Notes: generated from the letters alone by a model not told the origin. Positions 34,790-43,863 are shown, counted from the first letter of the stretch. The stretch is 64,000 bases of DNA from Mesorhizobium sp. (GCA_004020545.1 SAQE01000003.1:62001-126000); one strand, 5' to 3'. Made by a program: numbers and translations.

Positions 34790-35815
34790 ATGGCGATGAA
34801 GGACGGCGAGGTCTTCGGCACGACGCAGGCGGGCGAGGCGGTTCGCCGCTTCACCATCCGCGGCGGCGGCCTCACCGCCAACATCATCGGACTCGGCGCG
34901 ATCATCCAGGACCTGCGGCTCACCGGCCATGACGCACCGCTGGTGCTGGGCTACGACCGGTTCGAGCCCTACGAGACCGACCGCGCCTATTTCGGCGCAG
35001 TTGTCGGCCGCTTCGCCAACCGCATTCGCGACGGCCGCTTCACCATCGCCGGCAATCGCTACCAGACGGAACGCAACTTTCTTGGCAAGCACACGCTGCA
35101 TGGCGGCTCGGAAGGCTACTTCCACCGTCCGTGGACGGTCTCGCTGCATGGGCGCGATTTCGTGACGCTGACGCTGCACGATCCGGACGGCACAATGGGC
35201 TTTCCCGGGGCGCTGGACGTCACCTGCACTTATCGGCTGAAGATCCCCGGCACGCTCAGCATGGAACTGACCGCCACCTGCGAGGAGCCGACGCTCTGCA
35301 ACCTCGCGCAGCATTCCTACTTCAATCTCGACGATGGCGGGGACGGCGACATCCTCGACCACCGGCTGATGCTCAATGCCGGCGCCTACACGCCCGTCGA
35401 CGGCGAGATGATCCCGACCGGCGCTGTGAAGCCGGTCGACGCCACGCCCTTTGATTTCCGCCAGGCGCGGCCACTGCGTATGGAGACGGAAGGCGAGCAG
35501 CTTCCCTACGACCTGAATTTCTGCCTGGCCTCCAGCCGCGGGCCGCTGCATCAGGCAGCCTGGGTGCAAGCAGCCAATTCCGGCGTCGAGATGGAGGTCT
35601 GGACCACCGAGCCCGGCCTGCAACTCTATATCGGCCAGTATGTCGCGCCGTCGTCGCCCGGGCTGGATGGCCGCCGCTACAAGCCGTTCTCCGGTTTCTG
35701 CCTCGAAGCGCAGGCTTGGCCCGACGCACCGAACCGGCCCTATTTCCCGCAGGCCACGCTGTGGCCGGGGCAGATCTACCGTCAAGTGACGGAATATCGG
35801 TTCCGCCGGCCTTGA
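34790..35815 (+). CDS. galM: Aldose 1-epimerase
   Basis: 341 residues, GalM fold. Conserved elements are GRFANRIRDGRF (sugar-binding Arg), NFLGKHTLHGG, catalytic His in NLAQHSYFNL and a C-terminal catalytic Glu region GFCLEAQAWPDAPN. Interconverts alpha and beta anomers of aldoses. The start has no clear Shine-Dalgarno; ATG 34796 is an alternative. Converges with the sugar kinase gene, which suggests but does not prove a shared sugar pathway. Confidence 0.93.
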   Translation: MAMKDGEVFGTTQAGEAVRRFTIRGGGLTANIIGLGAIIQDLRLTGHDAPLVLGYDRFEPYETDRAYFGAVVGRFANRIRDGRFTIAGNRYQTERNFLGKHTLHGGSEGYFHRPWTVSLHGRDFVTLTLHDPDGTMGFPGALDVTCTYRLKIPGTLSMELTATCEEPTLCNLAQHSYFNLDDGGDGDILDHRLMLNAGAYTPVDGEMIPTGAVKPVDATPFDFRQARPLRMETEGEQLPYDLNFCLASSRGPLHQAAWVQAANSGVEMEVWTTEPGLQLYIGQYVAPSSPGLDGRRYKPFSGFCLEAQAWPDAPNRPYFPQATLWPGQIYRQVTEYRFRRP

Positions 35816-35842
35816 GGTCTGCCGATATTCAGGCAAGGCCGG
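35806..35842. terminator. Shared hairpin between convergent galM and sugar kinase genes
   Basis: CCGGCCTTG (35806-35814, within the last codons of galM) pairs perfectly with CAAGGCCGG (35834-35842). A bidirectional terminator is plausible; there is no U-tract. Confidence 0.5.
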
Positions 35843-35848
35843 CCTAGC

Positions 35849-36769
35849 TTAGCCTTCGAATGCTGTCCTAAGCACGTCGAACGGCGCCAGAGCGCCGCGG
35901 ACCTGCACGACAGCGGCGGCGACGCAATGCGCGCGCCGAACCGCTTCCGCTGGCGCATGGCCGGCAAGCCGGGCGGCGAGATAGCCGCCATTGAAGGAGT
36001 CGCCGGCGCCAGTGGTATCGACGGGCGTTGCGACATGAACGGCCGCCACGGTTTGCAATGCTCCGCTCACGGCAAGCACCGCCGGCTGCTCGCCATTCTT
36101 GACGACGATCTCGCCGACCAAGGACCCTAAACGCTCCGCGGTCGCCTGCGGTGTCTCGTCTCCGAACAGCATCTGCTCGTCGGGGAAAGTCGGCAGCGCG
36201 ATATCGGCGACGGCAACCGCTTCCAGGATCGCGGCCTGCGCCGTCTCGCGGTTCGGCCAGAGCCTGGGGCGATAGTTTGGGTCGAAGGCGACGAGGGAAC
36301 CGGCTGCGCGGGCTTTGGCGACAGCAGCAAGCAAGGTCTTGCGTGCCGTTTCGTCCAGAATTGCCAGAGTGATTCCGGAAAAATAGACAAGCGCCTGGTT
36401 TTCAAGGCTTTTCGCCAGCGCGGCCGGATCGGACGCGAGCTGGCGCGCCGCCGCGTCGCTTCGCCAGTAGGTGAAAGCGCGCTCGGCTCCGGTGAGTGTT
36501 ATGGCGTAAAGGCCGGGCCTTGCGCCGGCAATGACCGGGCTGTTGCCGATGCCGATACCGTTTTGTGCGAAGAAGCCGATCTGATCGCGCGAAAAAGGAT
36601 CATCGCCGAAGGCCGACACATAGGTCGCCGGCCGGTCCGGGCTCAGCGCATGCAGCGCCCACAGCGTGTTGAAAGTGTCGCCGGCAAAGCCCAGGCGCCA
36701 GTTCGGCCCCGCCTGGCCCGACAGTTCGAGCATGCATTCGCCGATCGAAGCAACACCGTTGGCGGCCAT
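35849..36769 (-). CDS. kdgK: PfkB family sugar kinase, probably 2-keto-3-deoxygluconate kinase
   Basis: 306 residues. Start IGECMLELSG, the sugar-binding GFAGDTFNTLWAL, the Tyr/Arg pair in RAFTYWRSDAAARQL and the ATP/anion-hole motif DTTGAGDSFNGGY with the catalytic Asp match KdgK of the Entner-Doudoroff side of hexuronate use. It phosphorylates 2-keto-3-deoxygluconate with ATP. GAGGAAGGAG precedes the ATG at 36769. No eda or other ED gene is in the window. Confidence 0.85.
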   Translation of the reverse strand: MAANGVASIGECMLELSGQAGPNWRLGFAGDTFNTLWALHALSPDRPATYVSAFGDDPFSRDQIGFFAQNGIGIGNSPVIAGARPGLYAITLTGAERAFTYWRSDAAARQLASDPAALAKSLENQALVYFSGITLAILDETARKTLLAAVAKARAAGSLVAFDPNYRPRLWPNRETAQAAILEAVAVADIALPTFPDEQMLFGDETPQATAERLGSLVGEIVVKNGEQPAVLAVSGALQTVAAVHVATPVDTTGAGDSFNGGYLAARLAGHAPAEAVRRAHCVAAAVVQVRGALAPFDVLRTAFEG

Positions 36770-36926
36770 GGGGGCTCCTTCCTCTTGAAACGATGCTGCT
36801 GTAGCTTTTTGCAACCGGCAGCGCCATGCTTGGCGAAAACCGATTTTTGCGCCAGAAGCGATTTCCCACAGGCGGGACGGGATGCGGCACGCAGCCCGTG
36901 ACGTTATCAGCCGAAGAGGAACCGGT

Positions 36927-37370
36927 TTGGCATCGATATGGCGTTACATTTTCGCTGGTCTTGGTTTGGCCGCCCTGGTGGTCGGCGTCCTGACGGTTGT
37001 CTACCTGACGGCGCCGCACTCGCCGCAAGGTCCCGACACGTCGCGCTCGAAGAAGACGGCGAATGGCCTGTTCGTTGCGAGCTTCGAGCCGGAGCGTGGC
37101 GCGATCCGGCAAGGCGAACTGCAATCCTGGCTGCTGACGCTGAAGACCGCCGCCGGCGCTCCGGTGGAAGGCGCCGCGATCACCGTTTCCGGCGGCATGC
37201 CACAGCACAATCACGGCCTGCCGACCAGTCCGCAGGCGACCGACTATCTGGGCGAGGGGCGCTACCGCATCGACGGCGTGAAATTCACCATGGGCGGCTG
37301 GTGGCAGCTGCGCTTCGCCGTCTCGGCGGCGGCGGGGTCCGATTCCGTCGTCTTCGACATCGTGTTGTGA
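36927..37370 (+). CDS. FixH-like membrane protein
   Basis: 147 residues from a TTG at 36927, chosen because AGAGGA lies six bases upstream; an ATG at 36882 with a weak site would add 15 residues. One N-terminal membrane helix (about 6-25) is followed by a periplasmic beta-sandwich of the FixH/YtkA type (VEGAAITVSGGMPQHNHGLP, MGGWWQLRFAV). FixH in rhizobia serves copper/cation handling for cbb3 oxidase, but no fixGIS or fixNOQP is present. It lies 7 bp upstream of a diheme peroxidase gene, so the two probably form a pair. Confidence 0.75.
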   Translation: MASIWRYIFAGLGLAALVVGVLTVVYLTAPHSPQGPDTSRSKKTANGLFVASFEPERGAIRQGELQSWLLTLKTAAGAPVEGAAITVSGGMPQHNHGLPTSPQATDYLGEGRYRIDGVKFTMGGWWQLRFAVSAAAGSDSVVFDIVL

Positions 37371-37377
37371 GAGGCCG

Positions 37378-38583
37378 ATGAGGTGTCTTGCCCACGTCGC
37401 AAGCCTGGCCACTCTGGCCGCGCTCGTCTTGCTTGGCGGCTGCGGCAAGCCTGAGTTCAGCGACGCCGAGAAGAAAACCATCGCCTCGCTGGCGCTGAAC
37501 ACGCTGCCGGCGCCCAAAGCGGACACCACGAACCAGTATGCCGATGTGCCGGCGGCGGCGGCGCTCGGGTCGACGCTGTTCTTCGATGCCAGCATGAGCC
37601 GCGACGGCACGGTGTCCTGTTCGACCTGCCACAAGATCGACCGCCAGTTCCAGGACGACCTGCCGCAGGCGGTCGGCGTCGGCCACACCAACCGTCGCAC
37701 CATGCCTTTGGCCGGCGTGGCGCGCGATCCATGGTTCTTCTGGGACGGGCGGCGCGACAGTTTATGGGCACAGGCGCTGACGCCGCTCGAAAATCCACTG
37801 GAGCAGGCCGGCAACCGCGCCGCCTTCGCGCATTACATCAAGAAGCGGTTCGGCGAGCGCTATGAGCGTATCTTCGGGCCGCTGCCCGATCTCTCCACGG
37901 TGCCGGCCAATGCCAGCCCGCTCGGCACCGAGGCCGAGAAGGCCGCGTGGAATGCCATGTCTACCGGCCAGGCCGACGACGTCAACCGCGTCTTTGCCAA
38001 TATCGGCAAGGCGATCGCGGCTTTCGAGCGATCGATCGAGCCACAGCAGACGCGTTTCGACCGCTTCGCCATCGATCTTGCGACCGGCGCCAAGCCTGAG
38101 GGCGACGCGGCGTTCTCGCCGGAAGAGATCCTCGGGCTGAAGCTGTTCATCGGCAAGGCCAATTGCGTGACCTGCCACAACGGCCCGCGCTTCACCGACA
38201 ACGCTTTTCACAACACCGGCGTGCCGCCGGTGAAGGATCTGCCGCCGGATCGCGGGCGGGTCGATGCGGTGGCTCAGGTCCAGGCCGATCCGTTCAACTG
38301 CTTCGGTAAGTTCCGTGACGGGGACGCCAGCGCCTGCCGCGAGCTGCGTTTTATGGTGAAGGATGGGCAGCAGCTGGTGCGCGCCTATAAGACGCCGTCG
38401 CTGCGAGGCGCGGCCGCCCGTGCGCCTTACATGCATGCCGGGCAGTTCTCATCGCTCGACGAAGTGGTGGCGCACTATTCGAAGGCGCCGGCTGCCGTCG
38501 AGGGCGTTTCGGAAGTCCATCCGCTCGACCTGTCCGACCACGAGCGCGCGGCATTGGTGGCATTTTTGAAAACGCTTGATTGA
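37378..38583 (+). CDS. Diheme cytochrome c peroxidase/MauG family lipoprotein
   Basis: 401 residues. A lipoprotein signal ends LLGGC (Cys22), which would anchor it to a membrane facing the periplasm. Two c-type heme sites are visible: C81STCH85 and C263VTCH267, with a distinct HNTGVPPVKDLPPD stretch after the second heme. The family reduces hydrogen peroxide using cytochrome c, or in MauG carries out protein oxidation. FixH-like protein upstream suggests a role in redox or copper-linked periplasmic chemistry. Confidence 0.88.
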   Translation: MRCLAHVASLATLAALVLLGGCGKPEFSDAEKKTIASLALNTLPAPKADTTNQYADVPAAAALGSTLFFDASMSRDGTVSCSTCHKIDRQFQDDLPQAVGVGHTNRRTMPLAGVARDPWFFWDGRRDSLWAQALTPLENPLEQAGNRAAFAHYIKKRFGERYERIFGPLPDLSTVPANASPLGTEAEKAAWNAMSTGQADDVNRVFANIGKAIAAFERSIEPQQTRFDRFAIDLATGAKPEGDAAFSPEEILGLKLFIGKANCVTCHNGPRFTDNAFHNTGVPPVKDLPPDRGRVDAVAQVQADPFNCFGKFRDGDASACRELRFMVKDGQQLVRAYKTPSLRGAAARAPYMHAGQFSSLDEVVAHYSKAPAAVEGVSEVHPLDLSDHERAALVAFLKTLD

Positions 38584-38605
38584 TCCGTTTAGCAGTCGAT
38601 AGCGG

Positions 38606-38634
38606 TTGAAAGAATATTGCAAAAAAGGTATATT
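38606..38634 (+). promoter_or_regulatory. Near-consensus sigma-70-type promoter for the toxin-antitoxin pair
   Basis: TTGAAA (38606-38611) and TATATT (38629-38634) are separated by exactly 17 bp. Transcription would begin about 38641, at or one base before the toxin ATG (38642), giving a leaderless message. Confidence 0.7.
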
Positions 38635-38641
38635 TTGTTCA

Positions 38642-38965
38642 ATGGGCTGGGTGGTGGAATTCCTCGATGTCAATGTGAGGCAGGAGCTTGAGGCTCAACC
38701 CAAAGATATTCTCGCCAGCTTCCTGCGCATATCGCGCCTGATCGAGGCGCATGGCTTGCAGAAAGTCCACGAGCCCTATGTGAAGCATCTGGAGGGTCGG
38801 CTCTGGGAAATGCGGATGAAAGGCCGCGATGGTATCGCACGCGCGGTCTATGTGACCGCAGCCGAGCGGCGTGTCGTCGTTGTGCGGGTTTTCACCAAGA
38901 AAACCCAGAAGACCCCGCGAAGCGAGATCGAACTGGCTCTGAAGCGAGCAAAGGAGGTTCTATGA
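38642..38965 (+). CDS. HigB-type (phage Gp49-like) toxin, RelE superfamily
   Basis: 107 residues. The Gp49-like HigB fold is seen in RQELEAQPKDILASFLRISRLIE, LEGRLWEMRMKGRDGIARAVY and VVVVRVFTKKTQKTPRSEIELA. Such toxins are ribosome-dependent mRNA endonucleases. ATG 38642 is chosen because the predicted promoter puts the transcript start beside it. The stop overlaps the antitoxin start by four bases (ATGA). Confidence 0.87.
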   Translation: MGWVVEFLDVNVRQELEAQPKDILASFLRISRLIEAHGLQKVHEPYVKHLEGRLWEMRMKGRDGIARAVYVTAAERRVVVVRVFTKKTQKTPRSEIELALKRAKEVL

Positions 38966-39276
38966 GCCGGAAAGCAATCCCTGTCGAGGAAGCGGCGAAA
39001 GACTGGCTCAAGGATCCGGAATTCGTCGCCGAATACGAGGCCCTGGAAGAGGAGTTCGCGCTCGCCGAGGCCTTGATAAAGGCTCGCGGTGAAGCCGACA
39101 TGACGCAGGAAGAGGTTGCCGCCGCCATGGGGACAACGCAGGCTGTGATTGCCCGCTTGGAGAGCGGCCGAAATATGCCTTCGACCAGAACCTTGCAGCG
39201 CTTCGCCAAAGCAACTGGATCGAAGTTGCGCATCAGCTTCGAACCCGGCAAACCGAAGTCACGCACCGGTCACTGA
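38962..39276 (+). CDS. HigA-type antitoxin with XRE helix-turn-helix
   Basis: 104 residues. The XRE domain covers about 45-95 (DMTQEEVAAAMGTTQAVIARLESGRNMPSTRTL). An N-terminal extension, RKAIPVEEAAKDWLKDPEFV, contains the toxin-binding part. Normally it neutralises the toxin and represses the operon promoter. Coupled to the toxin gene by the ATGA overlap; ends 4 bp before the convergent putR stop. Confidence 0.87.
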   Translation: MSRKAIPVEEAAKDWLKDPEFVAEYEALEEEFALAEALIKARGEADMTQEEVAAAMGTTQAVIARLESGRNMPSTRTLQRFAKATGSKLRISFEPGKPKSRTGH

Positions 39277-39280
39277 TTAC

Positions 39281-39733
39281 CTATCTATCCTTCACCGTCT
39301 CCATCGCCACGAAGGTCGAGGTCTGCGCCACGTGCGGCAGAGCCGAAATGCGCTCGCCGAGCACACGGCGGTAGGCGGCGATGTCGGTGGTGCGAACCTT
39401 AAGCAGGTAATCGAAACTCGACGCCATCATATGGCACTGCTCGATCTCCGGCACGCCCTGCACCGCGCGGTTGAACGCGTCGAGCGCCGCCGAGCGCGTA
39501 TCGGAAAGCTTCACCTGGACGAAGGCGACATGGCCTTCGCCCATGCGCTCGCGGTCGACGATGGCGCGGTAGCCTCTTATGTAGCCGTCCTTCTCCAGCC
39601 GCTTCACCCGCGCCTGCACCGGCGTCTTCGACAGGCCGACCTTCAAAGCCAGTTCGGCCATGGAAAGCCTGCCGTCGCGCCCGAGGGCGGACAGGATGTT
39701 GCGGTCTATGCGGTCCAATCGGTCTTCGGTCAT
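39281..39733 (-). CDS. putR: Lrp/AsnC family regulator of putA
   Basis: 150 residues. Lrp-type HTH (LDRIDRNILSALGRDGRLSMAELALKVGLSKTPVQARVKRLE) and RAM ligand domain. Divergent from putA, exactly the position of PutR in rhizobia and Agrobacterium, where it activates putA in response to proline and represses itself. ATG 39733 gives the standard N-terminus MTEDRLDRID. Two palindromes lie in the shared 164-bp region. Confidence 0.9.
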   Translation of the reverse strand: MTEDRLDRIDRNILSALGRDGRLSMAELALKVGLSKTPVQARVKRLEKDGYIRGYRAIVDRERMGEGHVAFVQVKLSDTRSAALDAFNRAVQGVPEIEQCHMMASSFDYLLKVRTTDIAAYRRVLGERISALPHVAQTSTFVAMETVKDR

Positions 39734-39743
39734 CGATATGATG

Positions 39744-39791
39744 GTCAAAACGATGGGGTTTGACCCTATATGATAGTTCAAATGGACTATC
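39744..39791. promoter_or_regulatory. Candidate PutR operators between putR and putA
   Basis: Two inverted repeats: GTCAAA-N9-TTTGAC (39744-39764) and GATAGT-N8-ACTATC (39772-39791). Spacing between their centres is about 28 bp, near three helix turns, which would allow cooperative binding by an Lrp octamer. Inferred from pattern and context only. Confidence 0.55.
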
Positions 39792-39897
39792 CTGTCGATT
39801 TCTTTGGACCGACCTGTATTCATAGCTGTGCTAGCTTGCGACAATCGGTCCGGTGACCGCCGGACCGCTCCCCAACGCTCGCTTTCATGGACCCGAC

Positions 39898-42800
39898 ATG
39901 CCGCTCGATGCCATCCGCCAGCAGATCCGTGCCAACTACCTGCCCGACGAAGACGCGGCAGTGAAGCGCCTCTCCGATACGGCCGGGCTTTCGGCCGAAG
40001 AGCGCAAGGCGATCTCGGACCGCGCCGCCGATCTGGTGCGCGCGGTGCGCGGCTCGACGGATCCCCGGCTGATGGAGGTTTTTCTCTCGGCCTATGGCCT
40101 GTCGACCAAGGAAGGCGTGGCGCTGATGTGCCTTGCCGAAGCGCTGCTGCGCGTGCCCGATGCCGAGACGATGGACGATCTCATCGCCGACAAGATCGCG
40201 CCGCATGATTGGTCGGCGCATTCGGGCAGCTCGAGCTCCATTTTCGTCAACGCCTCGACCTGGGCGCTGATGCTGACGGGGCGCGTGCTCGACGAAGGCG
40301 AGGGCGGCATCGAAGGCACGCTGCGCGCCATGGTGCGCAGGCTCGGCGAGCCGGTCATCCGCAAGGCGGTTGCGGCGGCGATGCGCGAAATGGGCGAGCA
40401 ATTCGTGCTCGGCCGCACCATCGCCGAGGCCGTGCGACGCGGGCGGGTGATGACGCAGAAGGGCTATCTCTATTCCTTCGACATGCTGGGCGAGGCGGCT
40501 CGCACGGAGGCCGATGCGCTGCGCTACCACAAGGCCTATGCGGACGCGATTTCCTCGCTTGACGCCGGCTCGAACGGACCCGACATCCGCTACAATCACG
40601 GCATTTCGGTCAAGCTCTCCGCACTGCATCCTCGCTACGAGGTGGCGCAGAAGGAGAAGATGCTGCCGGTGATGGCCGAGCGTCTCTTGTCACTCGCGCT
40701 CGCCGCGCGGCATTCGCGCATGGGTCTCAACATCGATGCCGAAGAGGCCGACCGGCTTGACCTGTCGCTCGACGTCATCGAGCGCGTGCTGGCCGAGCCG
40801 GAACTCGCCGGCTGGGACGGTTTCGGCGTCGTCGTCCAGGCCTATGGTCCGCGCGCGGCCTTCGTCATCGACTGGCTCTACGCGCTCGCCAGGAAATACA
40901 ACCGCAACATCATGGTGCGGTTGGTGAAGGGCGCCTATTGGGACACCGAGATCAAGCGGGCGCAGACGCTGGGGCTTGCCGGCTATCCGGTCTTCACCCG
41001 CAAGACCAACACCGACGTGTCGTATGTTGCCTGCGCGCGAAAGCTGCTGTCGATGACCGACCGCATCTATCCGCAGTTCGCCACCCACAACGCGCATACG
41101 GTGGCCGCCATCCTGTCGATGGCCAAGGACCGCGATTCCTTCGAGTTCCAGCGCCTGCACGGCATGGGCGAATCCCTGCACGAGACGGTGCGCAAGTCCG
41201 AGGGCACGCGCTGCCGCATCTACGCGCCGGTCGGCGCGCATTCCGACCTGCTTGCCTACCTGGTGCGGCGGTTGCTGGAAAATGGCGCCAACTCGTCCTT
41301 CGTCCACCAGTTGACCGACGAGGAAGTCGAGCCCGAGGAGATCGCGCGCGATCCGCTGGAGGTGGTAGAGAAACAGGGTCCGGCCGCCAATCCGGCGATC
41401 GCGCGCCCGGCCGCGATCTTCGGCGCCAACCGGCGCAACTCCAGGGGCTTCGACATCACCGACACCGTGACGCTGGCGGCCATCGACAAGGCAAGGGCGG
41501 AATTTGCCGGAGCGGACCGCTGGCATTCCAAGCCGATCACGCGCGCCGCCGGCTACGGCAAGCAGCGCCAGATCGTCAATCCGGCCAAGCCGGACGAAGT
41601 CGTCGGCACGGTGCATGAGGCAGCGGCCAAGCAGGTGGCGACCGCCGTGCGCATCGCCGTCGATGCGCAGCCTGCCTGGGCGAAGCGCCCGGTCGCCGAG
41701 CGGGCTGCGATCCTTAACCGCGCCGCCGATCTCTACGAGGCCAATGCCGCCGAATTCTTCGCTTTGGCTACGCGCGAGGCCGGCAAGTCCCTGGCCGACG
41801 GCGTCGCCGAGGTGCGCGAGGCGGTCGACTTCCTGCGCTACTACGCGGCCGAGGCGGCGAGTGCGGAAGCGGGCACGCAAGCGCGTGGCGCGATCGTCTG
41901 CATCTCGCCTTGGAATTTTCCGTTGGCCATTTTCACCGGCCAGATCGCCGCGGCGCTCGTCACCGGCAATTCGGTGATCGCCAAGCCCGCCGAACAGACG
42001 CCGCTGATCGCCTTCCGCGCCGTCGAACTGCTGCGCGAGGCCGGCGTGCCGGAGGATGTCATCCAGCTTCTGCCGGGCGACGGTCCGTCCGTCGGCGCAC
42101 CGCTCACCGCCGATCCGCGCATCGCCGGCGTCTGCTTCACCGGCTCGACCGAGGTTGCCAAGCTGATCGAGAAACAGCTTGCCGAAACCGCGGCGCCCGA
42201 CGCGATGCTGATCGCCGAGACCGGTGGGCTCAACGCCATGATCGTCGACTCCACCGCGCTGCCCGAGCAGGCGGTGCGCGACATCCTCGCCTCCGCCTTC
42301 CAGAGCGCCGGCCAGCGCTGCTCGGCGCTGCGCGTGCTCTACGTCCAGAAGGATGTCGAGAAGAAGATGCTGGAAATGCTGAAGGGCGCGATGGAGGCGC
42401 TCACCGTCGGCGATCCCTGGCAAATCTCGACCGACGTCGGCCCGGTCATCGACGACGAGGCGCAAGGTTCGATCAGCGACTATTGCACGAAGAAGGGGCT
42501 GGAGGGCAGGCTGATCGCCAAATTGGAAGCGCCGAAGAACGGCCGCTTCGTCGCGCCGCATGTCTTCCGCGTCAAAGGCATCGAGGAGATGGAGCGCGAG
42601 GTGTTCGGTCCGGTGCTGCATGTCGCCAGTTTCGACGCCGACGATATCGACGCGGTGATCGCCGCCATCAACCGCAAGGGCTATGGCCTGACCTTCGGCC
42701 TGCACACGCGCATCGAGGGCCGCGTCCAGCACTTCGTCGACGGCATTCATGCCGGCAACATCTATGTCAACCGCAACCAGATCGGCGCTGTCGTCGGCTC

Positions 42801-43506
42801 GCAGCCCTTCGGCGGCGAGGGGCTGTCGGGCACGGGGCCGAAGGCCGGCGGGCCGCATTATCTACGCCGCTTCCGCAAGGGACCGGAGGCCGGCACCGAG
42901 GTTGGCGAAGGCCACAAGGTGACGGCCACCGAGCTTGCCGACAACCTGCCGGATCCGGCGCTTGGCGGCTGGTCGACGCGGCCGGACCGCGTGGCGATCC
43001 TGAGGAAGCATCTGCGCGGCAAGGGCGCGGCGGCGATTGCCGCCGCGGCGAGCCTCGATTTCGGTCAGGTCGACCTGCCGGGTCCGACCGGCGAGGCCAA
43101 CACGCTGTCGCTGGCGCCGCGCGGGCGGGTGCTCTGCCTCGGGCCGGACGCCGATACGCTGCTTGCGCAGGCAATCCAGGCTTTGGCCGCCGGCAACGCG
43201 GTGCTTGCCGTGGCGCCTGGCGCGCCGGCGGCGCTGTCGGCGCTGGCGGGCAAGGGCCTGCCGCTCGCAGCGATCGACGGCCGTCCGGATCCGGTCGAGG
43301 CGCGCTCGCTGAAGGTCGATGTCGTCGCTTTCTCCGGCACGCCGGAAGCGGCGCGCATCGTGCGCAAGGTGATTGCCGAGCGCGCCGGGCCGATCGTGCC
43401 GCTGGTCAGCGAAGTGCTCAATCCAGCTGCCTATGCGCATGAGCGCGCGGTCTGCGTCGACACGACGGCGGCCGGCGGTAATGCCAGTCTGCTTGCTGCC
43501 GCGTAG
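39898..43506 (+). CDS. putA: Bifunctional proline dehydrogenase/delta-1-pyrroline-5-carboxylate dehydrogenase
   Basis: 1202 residues. N-terminal arm, FAD-dependent PRODH barrel (about 150-450; DAEEADRLDLSLDVIE, VRLVKGAYWDTEIKRAQ), and an ALDH-type P5CDH domain (about 530-990; ISPWNFPLAIFTGQ, IAETGGLNAMIV, nucleophile Cys in GQRCSALRVL). A C-terminal domain (about 1000-1202) follows, of the type B/C PutA that closes the substrate tunnel. There is no N-terminal ribbon-helix-helix, so it is not the trifunctional DNA-binding form, consistent with a separate PutR. Converts proline to glutamate. GTG 39853 is an alternative start. Confidence 0.95.
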   Translation: MPLDAIRQQIRANYLPDEDAAVKRLSDTAGLSAEERKAISDRAADLVRAVRGSTDPRLMEVFLSAYGLSTKEGVALMCLAEALLRVPDAETMDDLIADKIAPHDWSAHSGSSSSIFVNASTWALMLTGRVLDEGEGGIEGTLRAMVRRLGEPVIRKAVAAAMREMGEQFVLGRTIAEAVRRGRVMTQKGYLYSFDMLGEAARTEADALRYHKAYADAISSLDAGSNGPDIRYNHGISVKLSALHPRYEVAQKEKMLPVMAERLLSLALAARHSRMGLNIDAEEADRLDLSLDVIERVLAEPELAGWDGFGVVVQAYGPRAAFVIDWLYALARKYNRNIMVRLVKGAYWDTEIKRAQTLGLAGYPVFTRKTNTDVSYVACARKLLSMTDRIYPQFATHNAHTVAAILSMAKDRDSFEFQRLHGMGESLHETVRKSEGTRCRIYAPVGAHSDLLAYLVRRLLENGANSSFVHQLTDEEVEPEEIARDPLEVVEKQGPAANPAIARPAAIFGANRRNSRGFDITDTVTLAAIDKARAEFAGADRWHSKPITRAAGYGKQRQIVNPAKPDEVVGTVHEAAAKQVATAVRIAVDAQPAWAKRPVAERAAILNRAADLYEANAAEFFALATREAGKSLADGVAEVREAVDFLRYYAAEAASAEAGTQARGAIVCISPWNFPLAIFTGQIAAALVTGNSVIAKPAEQTPLIAFRAVELLREAGVPEDVIQLLPGDGPSVGAPLTADPRIAGVCFTGSTEVAKLIEKQLAETAAPDAMLIAETGGLNAMIVDSTALPEQAVRDILASAFQSAGQRCSALRVLYVQKDVEKKMLEMLKGAMEALTVGDPWQISTDVGPVIDDEAQGSISDYCTKKGLEGRLIAKLEAPKNGRFVAPHVFRVKGIEEMEREVFGPVLHVASFDADDIDAVIAAINRKGYGLTFGLHTRIEGRVQHFVDGIHAGNIYVNRNQIGAVVGSQPFGGEGLSGTGPKAGGPHYLRRFRKGPEAGTEVGEGHKVTATELADNLPDPALGGWSTRPDRVAILRKHLRGKGAAAIAAAASLDFGQVDLPGPTGEANTLSLAPRGRVLCLGPDADTLLAQAIQALAAGNAVLAVAPGAPAALSALAGKGLPLAAIDGRPDPVEARSLKVDVVAFSGTPEAARIVRKVIAERAGPIVPLVSEVLNPAAYAHERAVCVDTTAAGGNASLLAAA

Positions 43507-43548
43507 CGGGCAACCAGATTACAATTGGCCGCCGCGCGATAGCGACGG

Positions 43549-43863
43549 TCAGGCGCCTTCGACGACCGAAAAGCCCTCGAACTGGGGATGGCCGAGATAG
43601 TGCACCTTCGAGGTGCCGGCGTTGCGGTGCGCGGCGCGGAAGTTCTCCGACTTCGTCCAGGCGACGAAATCCTCCTGGCTTGCCCAGACGGTGTGCGAGG
43701 CGAACAGCGTGTAGCCTTCGGTCTCGTTGACCGGGCCGCGCAGCAGGTGGAATTCCCGAAAACCTTTCATGTCGGAGAGGCTGGAGTCGCGGTTCTTCCA
43801 GACGTCCTCGAAGGCTTCTTCCGAGCCGTTCTGGACCTTGAAGCGGTTCATGGCGATATACAT
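43549..43863 (-). CDS. hmuQ: Heme-degrading monooxygenase (IsdG/HmuQ family)
   Basis: 104 residues, one ABM dimeric ferredoxin-like fold. The heme-contact triad is visible: Asn6, Trp69 and His79; the W-x9-H spacing equals that of IsdG. Rhizobial HmuQ degrades imported heme to release iron. It is the last gene of the leftward heme operon (hmuR, unknown secreted protein, tonB, hmuQ), 64 bp after tonB. Confidence 0.88.
   Translation of the reverse strand: MYIAMNRFKVQNGSEEAFEDVWKNRDSSLSDMKGFREFHLLRGPVNETEGYTLFASHTVWASQEDFVAWTKSENFRAAHRNAGTSKVHYLGHPQFEGFSVVEGA

Noticed and set aside
40690-42858. Long minus-strand reading frame opposite putA
   Set aside because: Arg/Ala/Gly-rich shadow with no recognisable motif; putA is complete on the plus strand.
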